NCBI GenBank assembly: GCA_030529445.1
Contig: JAUMWW010000020.1
Span: 1 to 32,402 of the forward strand
DNA length: 32,402 nucleotides
Reading direction: 5' to 3'
DNA from: Johnsonella sp.
GTDB lineage: Bacteria > Bacillota > Clostridia > Lachnospirales > Lachnospiraceae
A model generated the notes under the pieces. The model did not search any database. It was not told where the DNA came from and saw nothing but the letters and a program-made list of their open reading frames with translations. This document shows positions 1-8,076 of the stretch, one piece after another. A program made the translations under genes and the position numbers. Positions within the stretch are counted from its first letter, which is position 1. Each line of letters starts with the position of its first letter.

Positions 1-128
1 AATCCTATGAAAAACCAAGCGTTTTAGGGGGTTAGAGAATTATAGATAGATAAACCGGGATTTGTTTACTTTCTTTTTTTCTACCCATTGCTTTACAGAC
101 AAAATAAAAGGGTTAAAACCTGCTTCAT

Positions 129-160
129 TTTTAATTCCCTCGAATTCGGGGGAATTAAAA
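129..160. repeat. 32-base near-perfect palindrome
   Basis: The left arm TTTTAATTCCC (129-139) is exactly complementary to GGGAATTAAAA (150-160), and the ten bases between them are themselves palindromic (core CGAATTCG) except for one T-G position. No T-tract follows on either strand beyond the arms, so a classical terminator is not obvious. It could be an operator for a dimeric repressor or a remnant of a mobile element end. Function is not known. Confidence 0.55.
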
Positions 161-311
161 TCGGGATGATACATTTAAAGACGATAGCTTTCTCTATCGC
201 CTTTGGTAACCATTTTTATGAAATTTTTTATATTGATTTTATGGCTTCATTGATTCCTTGCAGAAAAGCTATGATTGCTGCTCCAATCATCGGTATTCCG
301 ATTTGTGTACA

Positions 312-335
312 TAAGCGGGGTGCAACCCGCTATAA
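312..335 (-). terminator. Possible hairpin terminator after the EEP gene
   Basis: Directly after the stop codon of the minus-strand EEP-family gene, the transcript could fold GCGGG against CCCGC with a six-base loop, extended by a few A-U pairs with a bulge. There is no uridine tract after it, so this is at best an atypical terminator or a 3'-end stabilising hairpin. Confidence 0.3.
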
Positions 336-338
336 GCT

Positions 339-1457
339 TTATTTCAGCCGGAATCTCAATTCCACCGCCTCATGATCCGAATAGCTGAAAGCAGTATCTA
401 TCGTCCGATAAAGACTGCATTCGATATTATCCGACAGAATGAATCCGTCCAAAGTATTGAGCTGGCTCTTATCCGGAGAATAGGGAATATCCGCATTTCT
501 CGAGCTGGGCGCAAGCTTTTCCCTTTCTTCCTCCGATAAGCTGTCTATTCCAAAATAAAAATGCTCGGAAAGACTTTCCTTCGGGAAAGGATGTGCCCAT
601 GACTGAAGAGACTGATTTTTGCTCTGATCCGCCTCCTCCTTAAGTTCATGGTTAAAATCTCCGCCGCAGAGAATATAATTTCCCTTCTCGTATTCCTCCT
701 CCATATCTCCTAGGAGCATGCTTACCTGTGCCTCTCTGATTTCACTGCTGTTACCGTATGCCGACATATGGACATTGAAAATAACGAGTTCTCTTCCTTC
801 ATCGACCTCTATCCGGGATATGCTGTAGCATCTGTCCAAATCCAAAAATTTCGAAAACGAACGCGAGATCGGAAAGCTGCGCCGCATTGCGGAGAGGATG
901 GGGTATTTCGAGTAGGTTGAAATGCCCGATTTGTTTTTTCCGTGCGGGCGATGCAGGGGATAAAATAAAAACGCCGAATCATAGTTTTGGGCAAAGACCT
1001 TATGATATTCGCTCAATTTCCGGTTAAAGAGCTCATACTGATTCACCTGATAGCTTCTCGTTCCCCCTATATCCATCTCCTGAATCAGTGCAAAATCGGG
1101 ATCCTGAGCGAGTACATGCTCCGCCGCATTGCTTACGGTCTCGATTACCGATTCTTTGCTTTTTGCAACCGAGCTCTCTCCCCCGTCCATAAAAAAGCTG
1201 AAGTCCGGGGTATAAGCTCCGAATCCTATATTGTATGTGATAATGCTGTATTCCATCCCCCGCTTTACGAGCGGAGCTTCATCTTTCCGGGCAGGCAAAG
1301 GCTCGATTTCCAGTTCCATACGATCGGGCAGCCTTTTATAGCTGAGCATGACATAAGCAAAATAAGCAAGCAGCACGCAAAAAATACATGCGATAAACAG
1401 CCCCGCCCTCAGAAACACCGTTTTGATTCGGCTCCTTTTTTTCTCCTTAGACTTCAT
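339..1457 (-). CDS. Membrane-anchored endonuclease/exonuclease/phosphatase (EEP) family protein
   Basis: A 372-residue protein of the metal-dependent DNase I/inositol phosphatase-like EEP fold. A positively charged N-terminus and one hydrophobic segment (about 17-38) suggest a type II membrane anchor with the catalytic domain outside. EEP landmarks appear in order: TYNIGF (74-79), LIQEMD with metal-binding Glu127, NVH with His230, GGDFNH with Asp267 and Asn269, LDGF near 337, and the closing SDHEAVEL with Asp361/His362. The substrate (nucleic acid, phospholipid or sphingolipid headgroup) cannot be read from the sequence. I chose ATG 1457 because GGAGG lies just upstream; an in-frame ATG at 1487 is also preceded by AAGGAG. 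The start overlaps the end of the upstream hydrolase gene by 11 bases, suggesting translational coupling. It is the last gene of the mtaB-ABC exporter-hydrolase operon. Confidence 0.8.
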   Translation of the reverse strand: MKSKEKKRSRIKTVFLRAGLFIACIFCVLLAYFAYVMLSYKRLPDRMELEIEPLPARKDEAPLVKRGMEYSIITYNIGFGAYTPDFSFFMDGGESSVAKSKESVIETVSNAAEHVLAQDPDFALIQEMDIGGTRSYQVNQYELFNRKLSEYHKVFAQNYDSAFLFYPLHRPHGKNKSGISTYSKYPILSAMRRSFPISRSFSKFLDLDRCYSISRIEVDEGRELVIFNVHMSAYGNSSEIREAQVSMLLGDMEEEYEKGNYILCGGDFNHELKEEADQSKNQSLQSWAHPFPKESLSEHFYFGIDSLSEEEREKLAPSSRNADIPYSPDKSQLNTLDGFILSDNIECSLYRTIDTAFSYSDHEAVELRFRLK

Positions 1458-2589
1458 TTTCCTCCTTCCTCTTTCCCGAGAGTGCATTTTCTATCATCTC
1501 CTTGATTTTTTCCCGAATGGACTGGCTTCCCTCATCGAGAAAAAGCTTTACTCCCTTTCCGATAATATCTTTATTTTCCTGGTTGATCTCGCTTCCCGAT
1601 TTTAAAAGCGCAAAAAACTTATCCAATGAAAGCGCAGAAAGATCCTCTACCTTTAGGATATTATGCTCTTCCAAAGCCTGAAATACGGCATCCACAAATT
1701 CCTCCTTCTGCTCCGGGGGCATCTTTTTCATCCATGCCCTGATCACTTTATGGAAAAGTTTTGCCGATTCGTTAAGCTCCCCGGCATTGACAAAGGAAGC
1801 ACCCAGAACTTCCCAGTTGATCGGATCATGCTGCTGCTTTCCCTTTTGGCTTTTTACTACCAGGATGGAGCCCTCATGCTCCAGACACATGCCCACGATG
1901 GAACCCTCCGGAAAAAGACTTAAAATTTTCGGTCTGAGCTTAAAATACATCGTTTTATCGATCATCTTTTTCGTAAATCCGGGACCGTCATTATTATAAA
2001 TTTTTTTGATTCTTTCCTGTATTTCCTCCTTGACGCAGGCAGAAGCATATATCGCAAGATTTCCTCCCTTTGAATGCCCCCCTATCCTGAAAATTCCGGA
2101 TATTTTACTTCCTGCGCGTTCAAGATATTCCACCGATTTTCGCTGGCTCTCCGTCGCCTCCACAAAACTCATCTTGAAGTTTTCTTTCCAACCCACGATG
2201 GTATCATCCGTTCCGCTGAAAGAAATAAAATAATTCTGTCTTCCCAGATCTATCGTCAGTGCCGAAAACTGGGATTCCTTCTCCATATCGATTTCCTCGA
2301 TATAATCGGAAAGCAGAAGAGTTCCGAAGCGCTTGCATTTTGCCGCCTTTTTGAATACATCCATTGCGGTTTTAAAATAAAACTCCTCCTCTTCCTGCCC
2401 ATGCCGCAAAGCATAGAGCCGCTCGGCTTCCTCTAAGCTTATGCTCCCTTCCTCTCCCGCGCAAGGCACGATTCCCTGCAGATCAATATAGGAAAGCAGG
2501 GAAAGAATGACATTGTCCACCTGATTAAAGCCCGCTCGGGAAAAGCTCAAATCTCCTCTCCAATCGATATAATCCAGTATATTAAACAT
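1447..2589 (-). CDS. DUF2974/Mbeg1-like alpha/beta-hydrolase
   Basis: A 380-residue protein resembling the DUF2974 (Mbeg1-like) family of lipase-like proteins in Firmicutes. The N-terminus (NILDYIDWRGDLSF) and the block FSGTDDTIVGWKENF (about 124-138) are typical of that family. The nucleophile elbow GGHSKGGN places the likely catalytic Ser at 173. There is no signal peptide, so it should be cytoplasmic unless exported by another route. The substrate is unknown; a lipase or esterase role is inferred from the fold only. A strong AAGGAGG site precedes ATG 2589. It follows the two ABC exporter genes with a 56-base gap and overlaps the EEP-family gene, so the hydrolase and phosphodiesterase-like protein are probably made together. 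Confidence 0.8.
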   Translation of the reverse strand: MFNILDYIDWRGDLSFSRAGFNQVDNVILSLLSYIDLQGIVPCAGEEGSISLEEAERLYALRHGQEEEEFYFKTAMDVFKKAAKCKRFGTLLLSDYIEEIDMEKESQFSALTIDLGRQNYFISFSGTDDTIVGWKENFKMSFVEATESQRKSVEYLERAGSKISGIFRIGGHSKGGNLAIYASACVKEEIQERIKKIYNNDGPGFTKKMIDKTMYFKLRPKILSLFPEGSIVGMCLEHEGSILVVKSQKGKQQHDPINWEVLGASFVNAGELNESAKLFHKVIRAWMKKMPPEQKEEFVDAVFQALEEHNILKVEDLSALSLDKFFALLKSGSEINQENKDIIGKGVKLFLDEGSQSIREKIKEMIENALSGKRKEENEV

Positions 2590-2645
2590 TTATCCTCCTT
2601 ATCCGGCATCGGCAGCCCATCCCCGGCATGCCCCTGTTTCTATGC

Positions 2646-4415
2646 CTATCCTCTAAGCATCGCAGACTGGGCTCTGTACATCTCGTAATATCTTCCCTTT
2701 TTTTCGATCAGTTCATCATGGGTTCCGCTCTCGGCGATTCGTCCTTTCTCGAGCAGATAGATCCGATCCGCGTTTCTGATCGTGGAAAGCCTATGTGCAA
2801 TGACAAAGCTTGTTCTTCCCTTCATCAAAACCTTCATCGCCGACTGGATCAGCTGCTCCGTCTCCGAATCTACGGAACTGGTCGCCTCATCCAGAATCAA
2901 TATGCCGGGATCATGGGCAAGCGCTCTCGCAAAAGAAATCAGCTGTCTCTGCCCCGAGGAAAGCGTAGCTCCCCCCTCTCTCACGCTTTCATCAATTCCC
3001 TCTTTCAAATTTTTGAGAACGCTTTCCGCGCCGACCGCCTCCAAAGCCCGAATCGCATCCTCTCTGGAGATTCCCTCCTTTCCGAGCGTGATATTGCTGA
3101 GGATGCTTCCGCTGAATAAAAAGGGCTCCTGAAGCACGATCCCCATATGGCTTCGAAGCGCCTGATCCGGCAGCTCCCCGATATCCTGACCATCGATAAA
3201 AATCCTGCCTTCCGTCGGCGCATAGAATTTCAAGAGCAGATTGATGAGGGAGCTTTTCCCCGAACCCGTATGCCCGACCAAAGCCACGGTCTCCCCGCTT
3301 TTTGCATAAATATCAATCTCTTTTAAGACGTATTCTCCCTCTTGATAATAAAAACCGACCTTTTCGAATACGACCTCTCCGCGAATCCTTTCCATCCTCT
3401 CCCCGCTGATTTCTTTCCCCCTCTCATCCAGCATTTCAAAGACATGAGCCGCCGCCACACCCGCTCTCTCCATTTCTCCGAGCTGTTCGAGAATGCGGGT
3501 CAGATGGTGAAAAACCATATTGATGTATTCCACATAGACATAGAGCAGACCGACGCCGATCGGGTGTTTTATCTTAAGCACAAGAGAACCGAAATAATAA
3601 ATCATGATCGTGAACGCAATATTCTTTAATGTATTGACTCCGTTATATGATCCGCCCGATTCGAGATAGAGCATATTGACTCTCTGCCTGCTGCGCTCCT
3701 CATTGATCTCTTCAAACTCCCGCATCAGCCTCGGCTGAGCCCCGAATGCCTGAATGATGCTGATTCCCTGAACGCTCTCATTGATCATTGCATTGATCTG
3801 CCCTATCTTGCTGCGTATGATATCATTGTATTTTCTCGCTTTTTTGATATAGAAGCCGATCAGGACATAGATCAAGGGAAGCAGAAGAAGAAAGGCTGTC
3901 CAAAATCCCGTATCGGTCAGGAAAATCGCAATATACACGCCTATGATATAAATCGTGCTGATCAGAATCTGCCCCATGACCTTGACATAGAGATTCTGTA
4001 CTGCTTCGGTATCGTTAACGATCTTTGAAACGATGCTTCCGGCAGGCATATTATCAAAAAAGGAAATGCTCAGCCTCTGAATATTGCGGTAAAGATCCAA
4101 ACGCATTCTCTGCACGATTTTCATCGCCGTCATGGTCAGAGAAATTGTACTCAAATATTGAAATAATGCCTCCACCGCCTTAAATCCCAGAAAGAAGGCG
4201 AGCAGGCTCAAAATCGCCTCCGGATCGCTCTGCGGCTTCTTCAGCTCGATATCGAAAATCCTTTTGATGAAAAGCGGTGAATAGAGCTGGGCGACCATCG
4301 CCACCATGAGCGCAAGCAGACCGACAAAAAGGCTCTTCGGGAATTTCAGCGCATAGGAGACCAGGCGTTTTCTGTCTGATCGGATTCCCTCTTTCTCTTG
4401 AGCTCTATGCTTCAT
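2646..4415 (-). CDS. ABC exporter half-transporter, catalytic-Glu subunit
   Basis: A 589-residue type IV ABC exporter subunit with an N-terminal six-helix transmembrane domain (about 20-320) and a C-terminal nucleotide-binding domain. Visible motifs are Walker A GHTGSGKSS (381-389), Q-loop Gln429, signature LSSGQ (485-489, with Ser in place of the first Gly), Walker B with catalytic Glu510 (LDEATSS), and H-loop His541. It overlaps the preceding half-transporter by 11 bases. The altered signature here and the Asp at the catalytic position of the partner would lie in the same ATP site of a heterodimer. That is the arrangement known for TM287/288- and LmrCD-like exporters. The cargo (drug, lipid or peptide) cannot be inferred. 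The ribosome site GGAGGAGAAAGGGA precedes the ATG. Confidence 0.92.
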   Translation of the reverse strand: MKHRAQEKEGIRSDRKRLVSYALKFPKSLFVGLLALMVAMVAQLYSPLFIKRIFDIELKKPQSDPEAILSLLAFFLGFKAVEALFQYLSTISLTMTAMKIVQRMRLDLYRNIQRLSISFFDNMPAGSIVSKIVNDTEAVQNLYVKVMGQILISTIYIIGVYIAIFLTDTGFWTAFLLLLPLIYVLIGFYIKKARKYNDIIRSKIGQINAMINESVQGISIIQAFGAQPRLMREFEEINEERSRQRVNMLYLESGGSYNGVNTLKNIAFTIMIYYFGSLVLKIKHPIGVGLLYVYVEYINMVFHHLTRILEQLGEMERAGVAAAHVFEMLDERGKEISGERMERIRGEVVFEKVGFYYQEGEYVLKEIDIYAKSGETVALVGHTGSGKSSLINLLLKFYAPTEGRIFIDGQDIGELPDQALRSHMGIVLQEPFLFSGSILSNITLGKEGISREDAIRALEAVGAESVLKNLKEGIDESVREGGATLSSGQRQLISFARALAHDPGILILDEATSSVDSETEQLIQSAMKVLMKGRTSFVIAHRLSTIRNADRIYLLEKGRIAESGTHDELIEKKGRYYEMYRAQSAMLRG

Positions 4416-6153
4416 TCCCTTTCTCCTCCAGCTCCTGGACTTTGTACTGGCTTGCGTACCATCCCTTTGCGCTCATCAGCGCCTCATGCTTTCCTCTCTC
4501 TGCGATCCGCCCCTCCTCCAGCACGATGATTTCATCCGCATGCTTCATTGCCGAAAGTCTGTGGCTGACGATAATTGTCGTTTTATCTTTTCTGTTTTCC
4601 CGAATATTGCGGATAATCCTCGCCTCGGTTCTTGCATCCACTGCCGAAAGCGCATCATCTAAAATCAGAATTTCCGGATCCTTGATCAATGCTCTTGCAA
4701 TCGAAATCCTCTGCTTTTGCCCTCCCGAAATGGCAATTCCTCTTTCTCCGACCGGCGTATCCTTTCCCCGGGAAAACTGAGCAATATCCCGGGAAAGATC
4801 CGCGAGCCGGATCACTTCGTCAAGCTCCGCCTCCTGCGCATCTTCCTTTCCCATCAGAATATTTTCTTTAATGCTTTTAGAAAATAAAATATGATCCTGA
4901 GAGACATAGCCTATTTTTTTCATCAGACTTTCTCTTTCGATCTCCCGAAGCGGAATCTTCCCTATGCAAAGCTCTCCCTCTCCCTGCGGATATTCAAGCA
5001 GGAGCTGTCTGATCAGGGTGGTCTTGCCGCTTCCCGTCTTTCCGGCAATTCCTATCGTGCTTCCTTTCCTGATCCGCAGATCGATTCCTTCCAAATTGCC
5101 AAAATCCGAAAGCGGATAAGAAAAACCGTAAGCACAAAATTCGATATCTCCCGCCTCGCCAGAGAGTTTCCTCAGCTCCTTCTTATCCTGATGATCCTCC
5201 TCGTCCAATACCTCATAAACTCTCTTAATCGAAGTATTTCCTCTCTCCGCGACATTGACAAATTCTCCCATTGCAAACATCGGCCAGACCAGATACCCGA
5301 GATAGACATTGAAGGCTGTCAGATCTCCTGCCGTCAGATCTCCTCCCAAGATCATCCTGCTGCCGTATCCGATCGCCAGCGCATAGCTGATTCCGATGAA
5401 AATATGGGTAATCGGCCAAAAGGAACCCGAAACCAGCTCCGTCAGCAGAGATTTTTGATATACCTCCTTTGTGCTCTCTTCAAATTCCTTCATCGTCTGC
5501 TCTTCAAGCACATAGGAGCGCAGCACTCTGATTCCGTTGATATATTCGAGCGCCTGCTCGCTCATCCTGCTGAACGCCTCCTGCCTTGCGGTAAAAAATC
5601 TATGGATAAACCTGCCCGCATAATTGGTCATAAAGGCTACGATCGGCAGGGGGAGAATACTGATCAGTGTAAGCTTCCATGATATTGCGATTCCCATCAC
5701 CGCGATGACTGCGGCAAGATAAAAAATACTGTCCAAAAAAGCCAGCACGCCGAATCCCATAAAGGCATTAATCGCCTCAATATCGCTGCTTGCCCTCGTC
5801 ATCAGATCCCCCGCACCGAATTTTTCAAAAAAAGTCTTCGGCATGGAAAGAATTTTTTTCATCATTCTCACGCAGAGCAGCTTCTCCACGATGATCGCAT
5901 TTTCAAAAAGCTTAAAGGTCCAGATAAAAGAACAAAGATAATCCGCCGCCGCCACCAAAAGCAGTCCTCCGGCAAGCCGGTAAAGCAAAGCGGCGCTCAT
6001 TCCCTCTGCGGATATCGAGTCTATCGCCTTTCCGATAATCAGCGGAGGAAGCACCGCCACAAGATTGGTCAGCATCAGCACGGTGATCGCCGCCGCATAA
6101 TGCAATGCCCTTTCTTTTAAAAACCAGTTTAATTTTTTCAGTTCTCTAAACAT
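4405..6153 (-). CDS. ABC exporter half-transporter, degenerate-site subunit
   Basis: A 582-residue exporter half-transporter: a transmembrane domain (about 15-310) fused to an ATPase domain. Walker A is GKTGSGKTT (371-379), the Q-loop Gln is 419, the signature ISGGQ (475-479) is canonical, and the H-loop His is 531. Walker B reads LILDDALS, so the residue after the Walker B Asp499 is Asp500 instead of catalytic Glu. This substitution marks the non-hydrolysing site of heterodimeric exporters. It pairs with the downstream subunit, which has the Glu but a modified signature. Its start overlaps the end of mtaB by 16 bases, and a G-rich stretch (GGGGGAAT) serves as the ribosome site. The substrate is unknown. 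Confidence 0.92.
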   Translation of the reverse strand: MFRELKKLNWFLKERALHYAAAITVLMLTNLVAVLPPLIIGKAIDSISAEGMSAALLYRLAGGLLLVAAADYLCSFIWTFKLFENAIIVEKLLCVRMMKKILSMPKTFFEKFGAGDLMTRASSDIEAINAFMGFGVLAFLDSIFYLAAVIAVMGIAISWKLTLISILPLPIVAFMTNYAGRFIHRFFTARQEAFSRMSEQALEYINGIRVLRSYVLEEQTMKEFEESTKEVYQKSLLTELVSGSFWPITHIFIGISYALAIGYGSRMILGGDLTAGDLTAFNVYLGYLVWPMFAMGEFVNVAERGNTSIKRVYEVLDEEDHQDKKELRKLSGEAGDIEFCAYGFSYPLSDFGNLEGIDLRIRKGSTIGIAGKTGSGKTTLIRQLLLEYPQGEGELCIGKIPLREIERESLMKKIGYVSQDHILFSKSIKENILMGKEDAQEAELDEVIRLADLSRDIAQFSRGKDTPVGERGIAISGGQKQRISIARALIKDPEILILDDALSAVDARTEARIIRNIRENRKDKTTIIVSHRLSAMKHADEIIVLEEGRIAERGKHEALMSAKGWYASQYKVQELEEKGNEA

Positions 6154-7496
6154 ATTCCCCCATTTGTATTGCTCTGCCCTTCGCTCGGGCAGTCCGGTTC
6201 AAAAAGCATATGCTCCCCGTCCAGACAGGAGACCAGCCTTCCCTTCAGGATCCGGTTCAGCCCCTCCTTGGTATCGGGAGCAAGGGCGCGGATATACTCC
6301 TTTGTATGCCCTCCCAGATAGTGCACTCCCTCTATCTCTATTCTTTCTTCGACAAGAAGCTCGGCTCTGCTGCCCAGATTCCTGCGGTGGAAAGCCTCTC
6401 TGTTTCTCCTGTTGATTTTTGCCAGCTCTGCCGCCCGCCTGTTTTTTTCCTCTTTCGGAATCTGACCCGGCATTTTTGCCGCCTTCGTTCCCTGTCTGAG
6501 TGAAAACGGAAAGATATGGGTTTCAAAAAAATTCACCTTTTCGATAAATTCTCTGCTCTTGATAAACTCCTCCTGCGTCTCTCCCGGAAACCCGACGATA
6601 ATATCCGTAGTCAATGCCGCTTTCGGATAGTATTTTCTGATCAGCTCCACTCCCCGGTAATATTCCTCGGTATTATAATGTCGATTCATTCTCCTGAGGG
6701 TTTCATCACAGCCGCTTTGAAGAGAGAGGTGAAAATGAGGGCAAAACTGCTCTATCCCCCTCATCCTCTCCATGAAATCTTCGCTGATGATCCTCGGTTC
6801 CAGAGAACCGATGCGTATCCTTTCGATCCCTTCCTTCCGGGATATTGCTTCGATCAGCTCTCCCAGATCCGTCTTATCCTGAAAATCCATTCCGTAAGAG
6901 CTCAGATGTATCCCCGTCAGAACGAGCTCCTGATAACCGGCTGCCGCCAGCGCTCCCGCTTCCTTGAGTACCTCTTCTTTTTTTCTGCTTCTTACTCTCC
7001 CTCTGGTATAGGGGATGATGCAGTAAGTGCAGAACTGGTTGCAGCCGTCCTGTACCTTAAGAAAGGCTCTCGTATGCGTCCCCGGTTTAAGAGTAAAGAA
7101 TTCCTCATATTCCTTCGTACTGTTGATATCGATGATATAGCTTTGTTCCTGCCTGCAAAAATACTCTCCGATAATCTTTGCGATATCCTTCTTTCGATTA
7201 TTTCCGACGATAATATCTATATTGCCGTCCTTTTTCAGCTGCTCGGCTGCCGACTGCACATAGCAGCCGACTGCTACGACTATCGCGTTCGGATTTTCTT
7301 TCTTTGCCCTGTGCAGGATCTGGCGTGATTTTTTATCCGCCATATTGGTTATCGAGCAGGTATTGATAATGTAAATATCCGCGGAATCCTCAAACTCCAC
7401 CGTCTTATATCCCGCCTCCTGCATCAGCTGCTGCATTGCCTCCGTCTCATAAATATTGACCTTGCAGCCCAGTGTGTGAAAAGCAACACTTTGCAT
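6138..7496 (-). CDS. mtaB: tRNA t6A37 methylthiotransferase MtaB
   Basis: A 452-residue radical-SAM methylthiotransferase. The family converts N6-threonylcarbamoyladenosine at tRNA position 37 to its 2-methylthio form, using two iron-sulfur clusters. The N-terminal UPF0004 domain has the three cluster cysteines Cys11 (TLGCKVN), Cys47 (NTCSITN) and Cys78 (VGCYVQ). The radical-SAM motif is CNQFCTYC (Cys152, Cys156, Cys159), and a TRAM-like C-terminal region follows. HTLGCKVN at the N-terminus distinguishes MtaB from MiaB. ATG 7496 fits the family start, but no Shine-Dalgarno sequence lies close to it; the nearest (AAGGAGG, 7538-7544) is about 41 bases upstream. It heads an operon with the ABC exporter genes. 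Confidence 0.95.
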   Translation of the reverse strand: MQSVAFHTLGCKVNIYETEAMQQLMQEAGYKTVEFEDSADIYIINTCSITNMADKKSRQILHRAKKENPNAIVVAVGCYVQSAAEQLKKDGNIDIIVGNNRKKDIAKIIGEYFCRQEQSYIIDINSTKEYEEFFTLKPGTHTRAFLKVQDGCNQFCTYCIIPYTRGRVRSRKKEEVLKEAGALAAAGYQELVLTGIHLSSYGMDFQDKTDLGELIEAISRKEGIERIRIGSLEPRIISEDFMERMRGIEQFCPHFHLSLQSGCDETLRRMNRHYNTEEYYRGVELIRKYYPKAALTTDIIVGFPGETQEEFIKSREFIEKVNFFETHIFPFSLRQGTKAAKMPGQIPKEEKNRRAAELAKINRRNREAFHRRNLGSRAELLVEERIEIEGVHYLGGHTKEYIRALAPDTKEGLNRILKGRLVSCLDGEHMLFEPDCPSEGQSNTNGGICLEN

Positions 7497-7507
7497 ATCT
7501 TTTTATG

Positions 7508-7544
7508 GGATGGCTCGCAAACACAAAACATCCCCATCCTCCTT
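7508..7544 (-). promoter_or_regulatory. Displaced Shine-Dalgarno and small stem upstream of mtaB
   Basis: The only strong ribosome site before mtaB is AAGGAGG (plus-strand 7538-7544). It correctly positions an ATG at 7531 that is out of frame with mtaB. GGATGG (7539-7534 on the minus strand) can pair with CCATCC (7513-7508) to form a stem that would bring the Shine-Dalgarno region near the true start. Whether this represents a short upstream reading frame overlapping mtaB or a structure-assisted start is inference. Confidence 0.35.
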
Positions 7545-7564
7545 CAATTCAGTTTGATCTGCCG

Positions 7565-7593
7565 AAACCCGGTTTTGGCAAAATCCGGTTTTT
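7565..7593. other. Hairpin with T-tract in the mtaB/HPr-like intergenic region
   Basis: AAACCCGG and CCGGTTTTT flank a short spacer that is itself partly palindromic (TTTTGGCAAAA), giving a small hairpin with one bulge. The T-tract lies on the plus strand, where no upstream gene needs a terminator, so its role in the leader of mtaB is uncertain. Confidence 0.25.
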
Positions 7594-7652
7594 AATTATC
7601 TCCTGCGCTTTCTCTTTCCCTTTTTAAGATCTCTCCTCCCGAATACTTGCTA

Positions 7653-7681
7653 TTGACTTTACGCAAATTTCTTTGTACGAT
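7653..7681 (+). promoter_or_regulatory. Sigma-A-type promoter of the HPr-like gene
   Basis: A -35 box TTGACT (7653-7658) and a -10 box TACGAT (7676-7681) are separated by 17 bases. The predicted transcript starts near 7688 and leaves a leader of about 70 bases before the HPr-like ATG. Confidence 0.6.
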
Positions 7682-7758
7682 ATACATAACTGAACGGAAA
7701 ATAAATCCTGTTTTGATTGTATTCTCAAATTTTTATATACCAAAGGAGGCTTCTAATA

Positions 7759-7989
7759 ATGAAAACAGTACGTATTTCGCTTAATTCGATTGATAAGGTG
7801 AAATCTTTTGTCAATGACTTGTCAAAATTTGACACGGATTTCGATCTTGTATCGGGAAGGTATGTCATTGATGCAAAATCGATCATGGGAATCTTCAGTC
7901 TTGATCTTTCCAAGCCGATCGATCTGAACATCCATGCCGAAAGCGATACCGAAAATATTCTTGAAACGCTCGCTCCTTATATCGTATAA
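7759..7989 (+). CDS. HPr-family protein lacking the phosphorylatable His
   Basis: A 76-residue protein of the HPr (PTS phosphocarrier) fold. The HPr kinase region is recognisable as DAKSIMGIFSLDL, where Ser41 aligns with the regulatory Ser46 of HPr. The GLHARPA segment carrying the phosphotransfer His15 is absent; the corresponding stretch reads LNSIDKVKS. The protein therefore probably cannot pass phosphate from enzyme I to EIIA, but could still be a regulatory HPr/Crh-like partner if an HPr kinase phosphorylates Ser41. ATG 7759 is preceded by AAAGGAGG with nine bases of spacing, so the 14 codons of upstream open frame are not used. It is a monocistronic plus-strand gene converging on thiI, with a shared terminator. 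Confidence 0.8.
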   Translation: MKTVRISLNSIDKVKSFVNDLSKFDTDFDLVSGRYVIDAKSIMGIFSLDLSKPIDLNIHAESDTENILETLAPYIV

Positions 7990-8021
7990 GAATCCGGTAT
8001 ACTGATTCGCACTTCGATCGC

Positions 8022-8069
8022 AAATAAAGCTATGAGATGGAAGCGCTTCATAATCATAGCTTTATTTTT
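8022..8069. terminator. Bidirectional terminator between the HPr-like gene and thiI
   Basis: A perfect 14-bp stem joins AAATAAAGCTATGA (8022-8035) and its complement (8054-8067), with an 18-base loop that contains the small palindrome GAAGCGCTTC. On the plus strand it ends in TTTATTTTTG, and on the minus strand the stem ends in TTTATTTG. It serves the convergent HPr-like gene and thiI. Confidence 0.8.
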
Positions 8070-8076
8070 GTATTTT

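Larger units (their letters stand above)
1..338. other. Gene-poor AT-rich interval downstream of the leftmost operon
   Basis: No convincing coding sequence is visible in these bases. On the minus strand a short open stretch (about 225-333) reads as a hydrophobic peptide ending IAFLQGINEAIKSI, but it has no credible start codon or ribosome site and may be a remnant. The plus-strand reading frame here begins with TTG without a Shine-Dalgarno sequence and runs into the end of the neighbouring gene. What the interval does hold is a 32-base near-palindrome (129-160) and a GC-rich hairpin (312-335), both listed separately. A smaller 6-bp inverted repeat (CGATAG/CTATCG) lies near 182-199. Confidence 0.5.

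Noticed and set aside
88-375. Plus-strand 95-codon open frame at the left edge
   Set aside because: It starts with TTG without a ribosome site, spans the 32-base palindrome and runs into the 3' end of the EEP gene. The sequence looks non-coding.
4891-5682. 263-codon plus-strand open frame inside the ABC exporter gene
   Set aside because: It is antisense to a clear ABC exporter subunit, has no Shine-Dalgarno sequence and shows no recognisable protein features.
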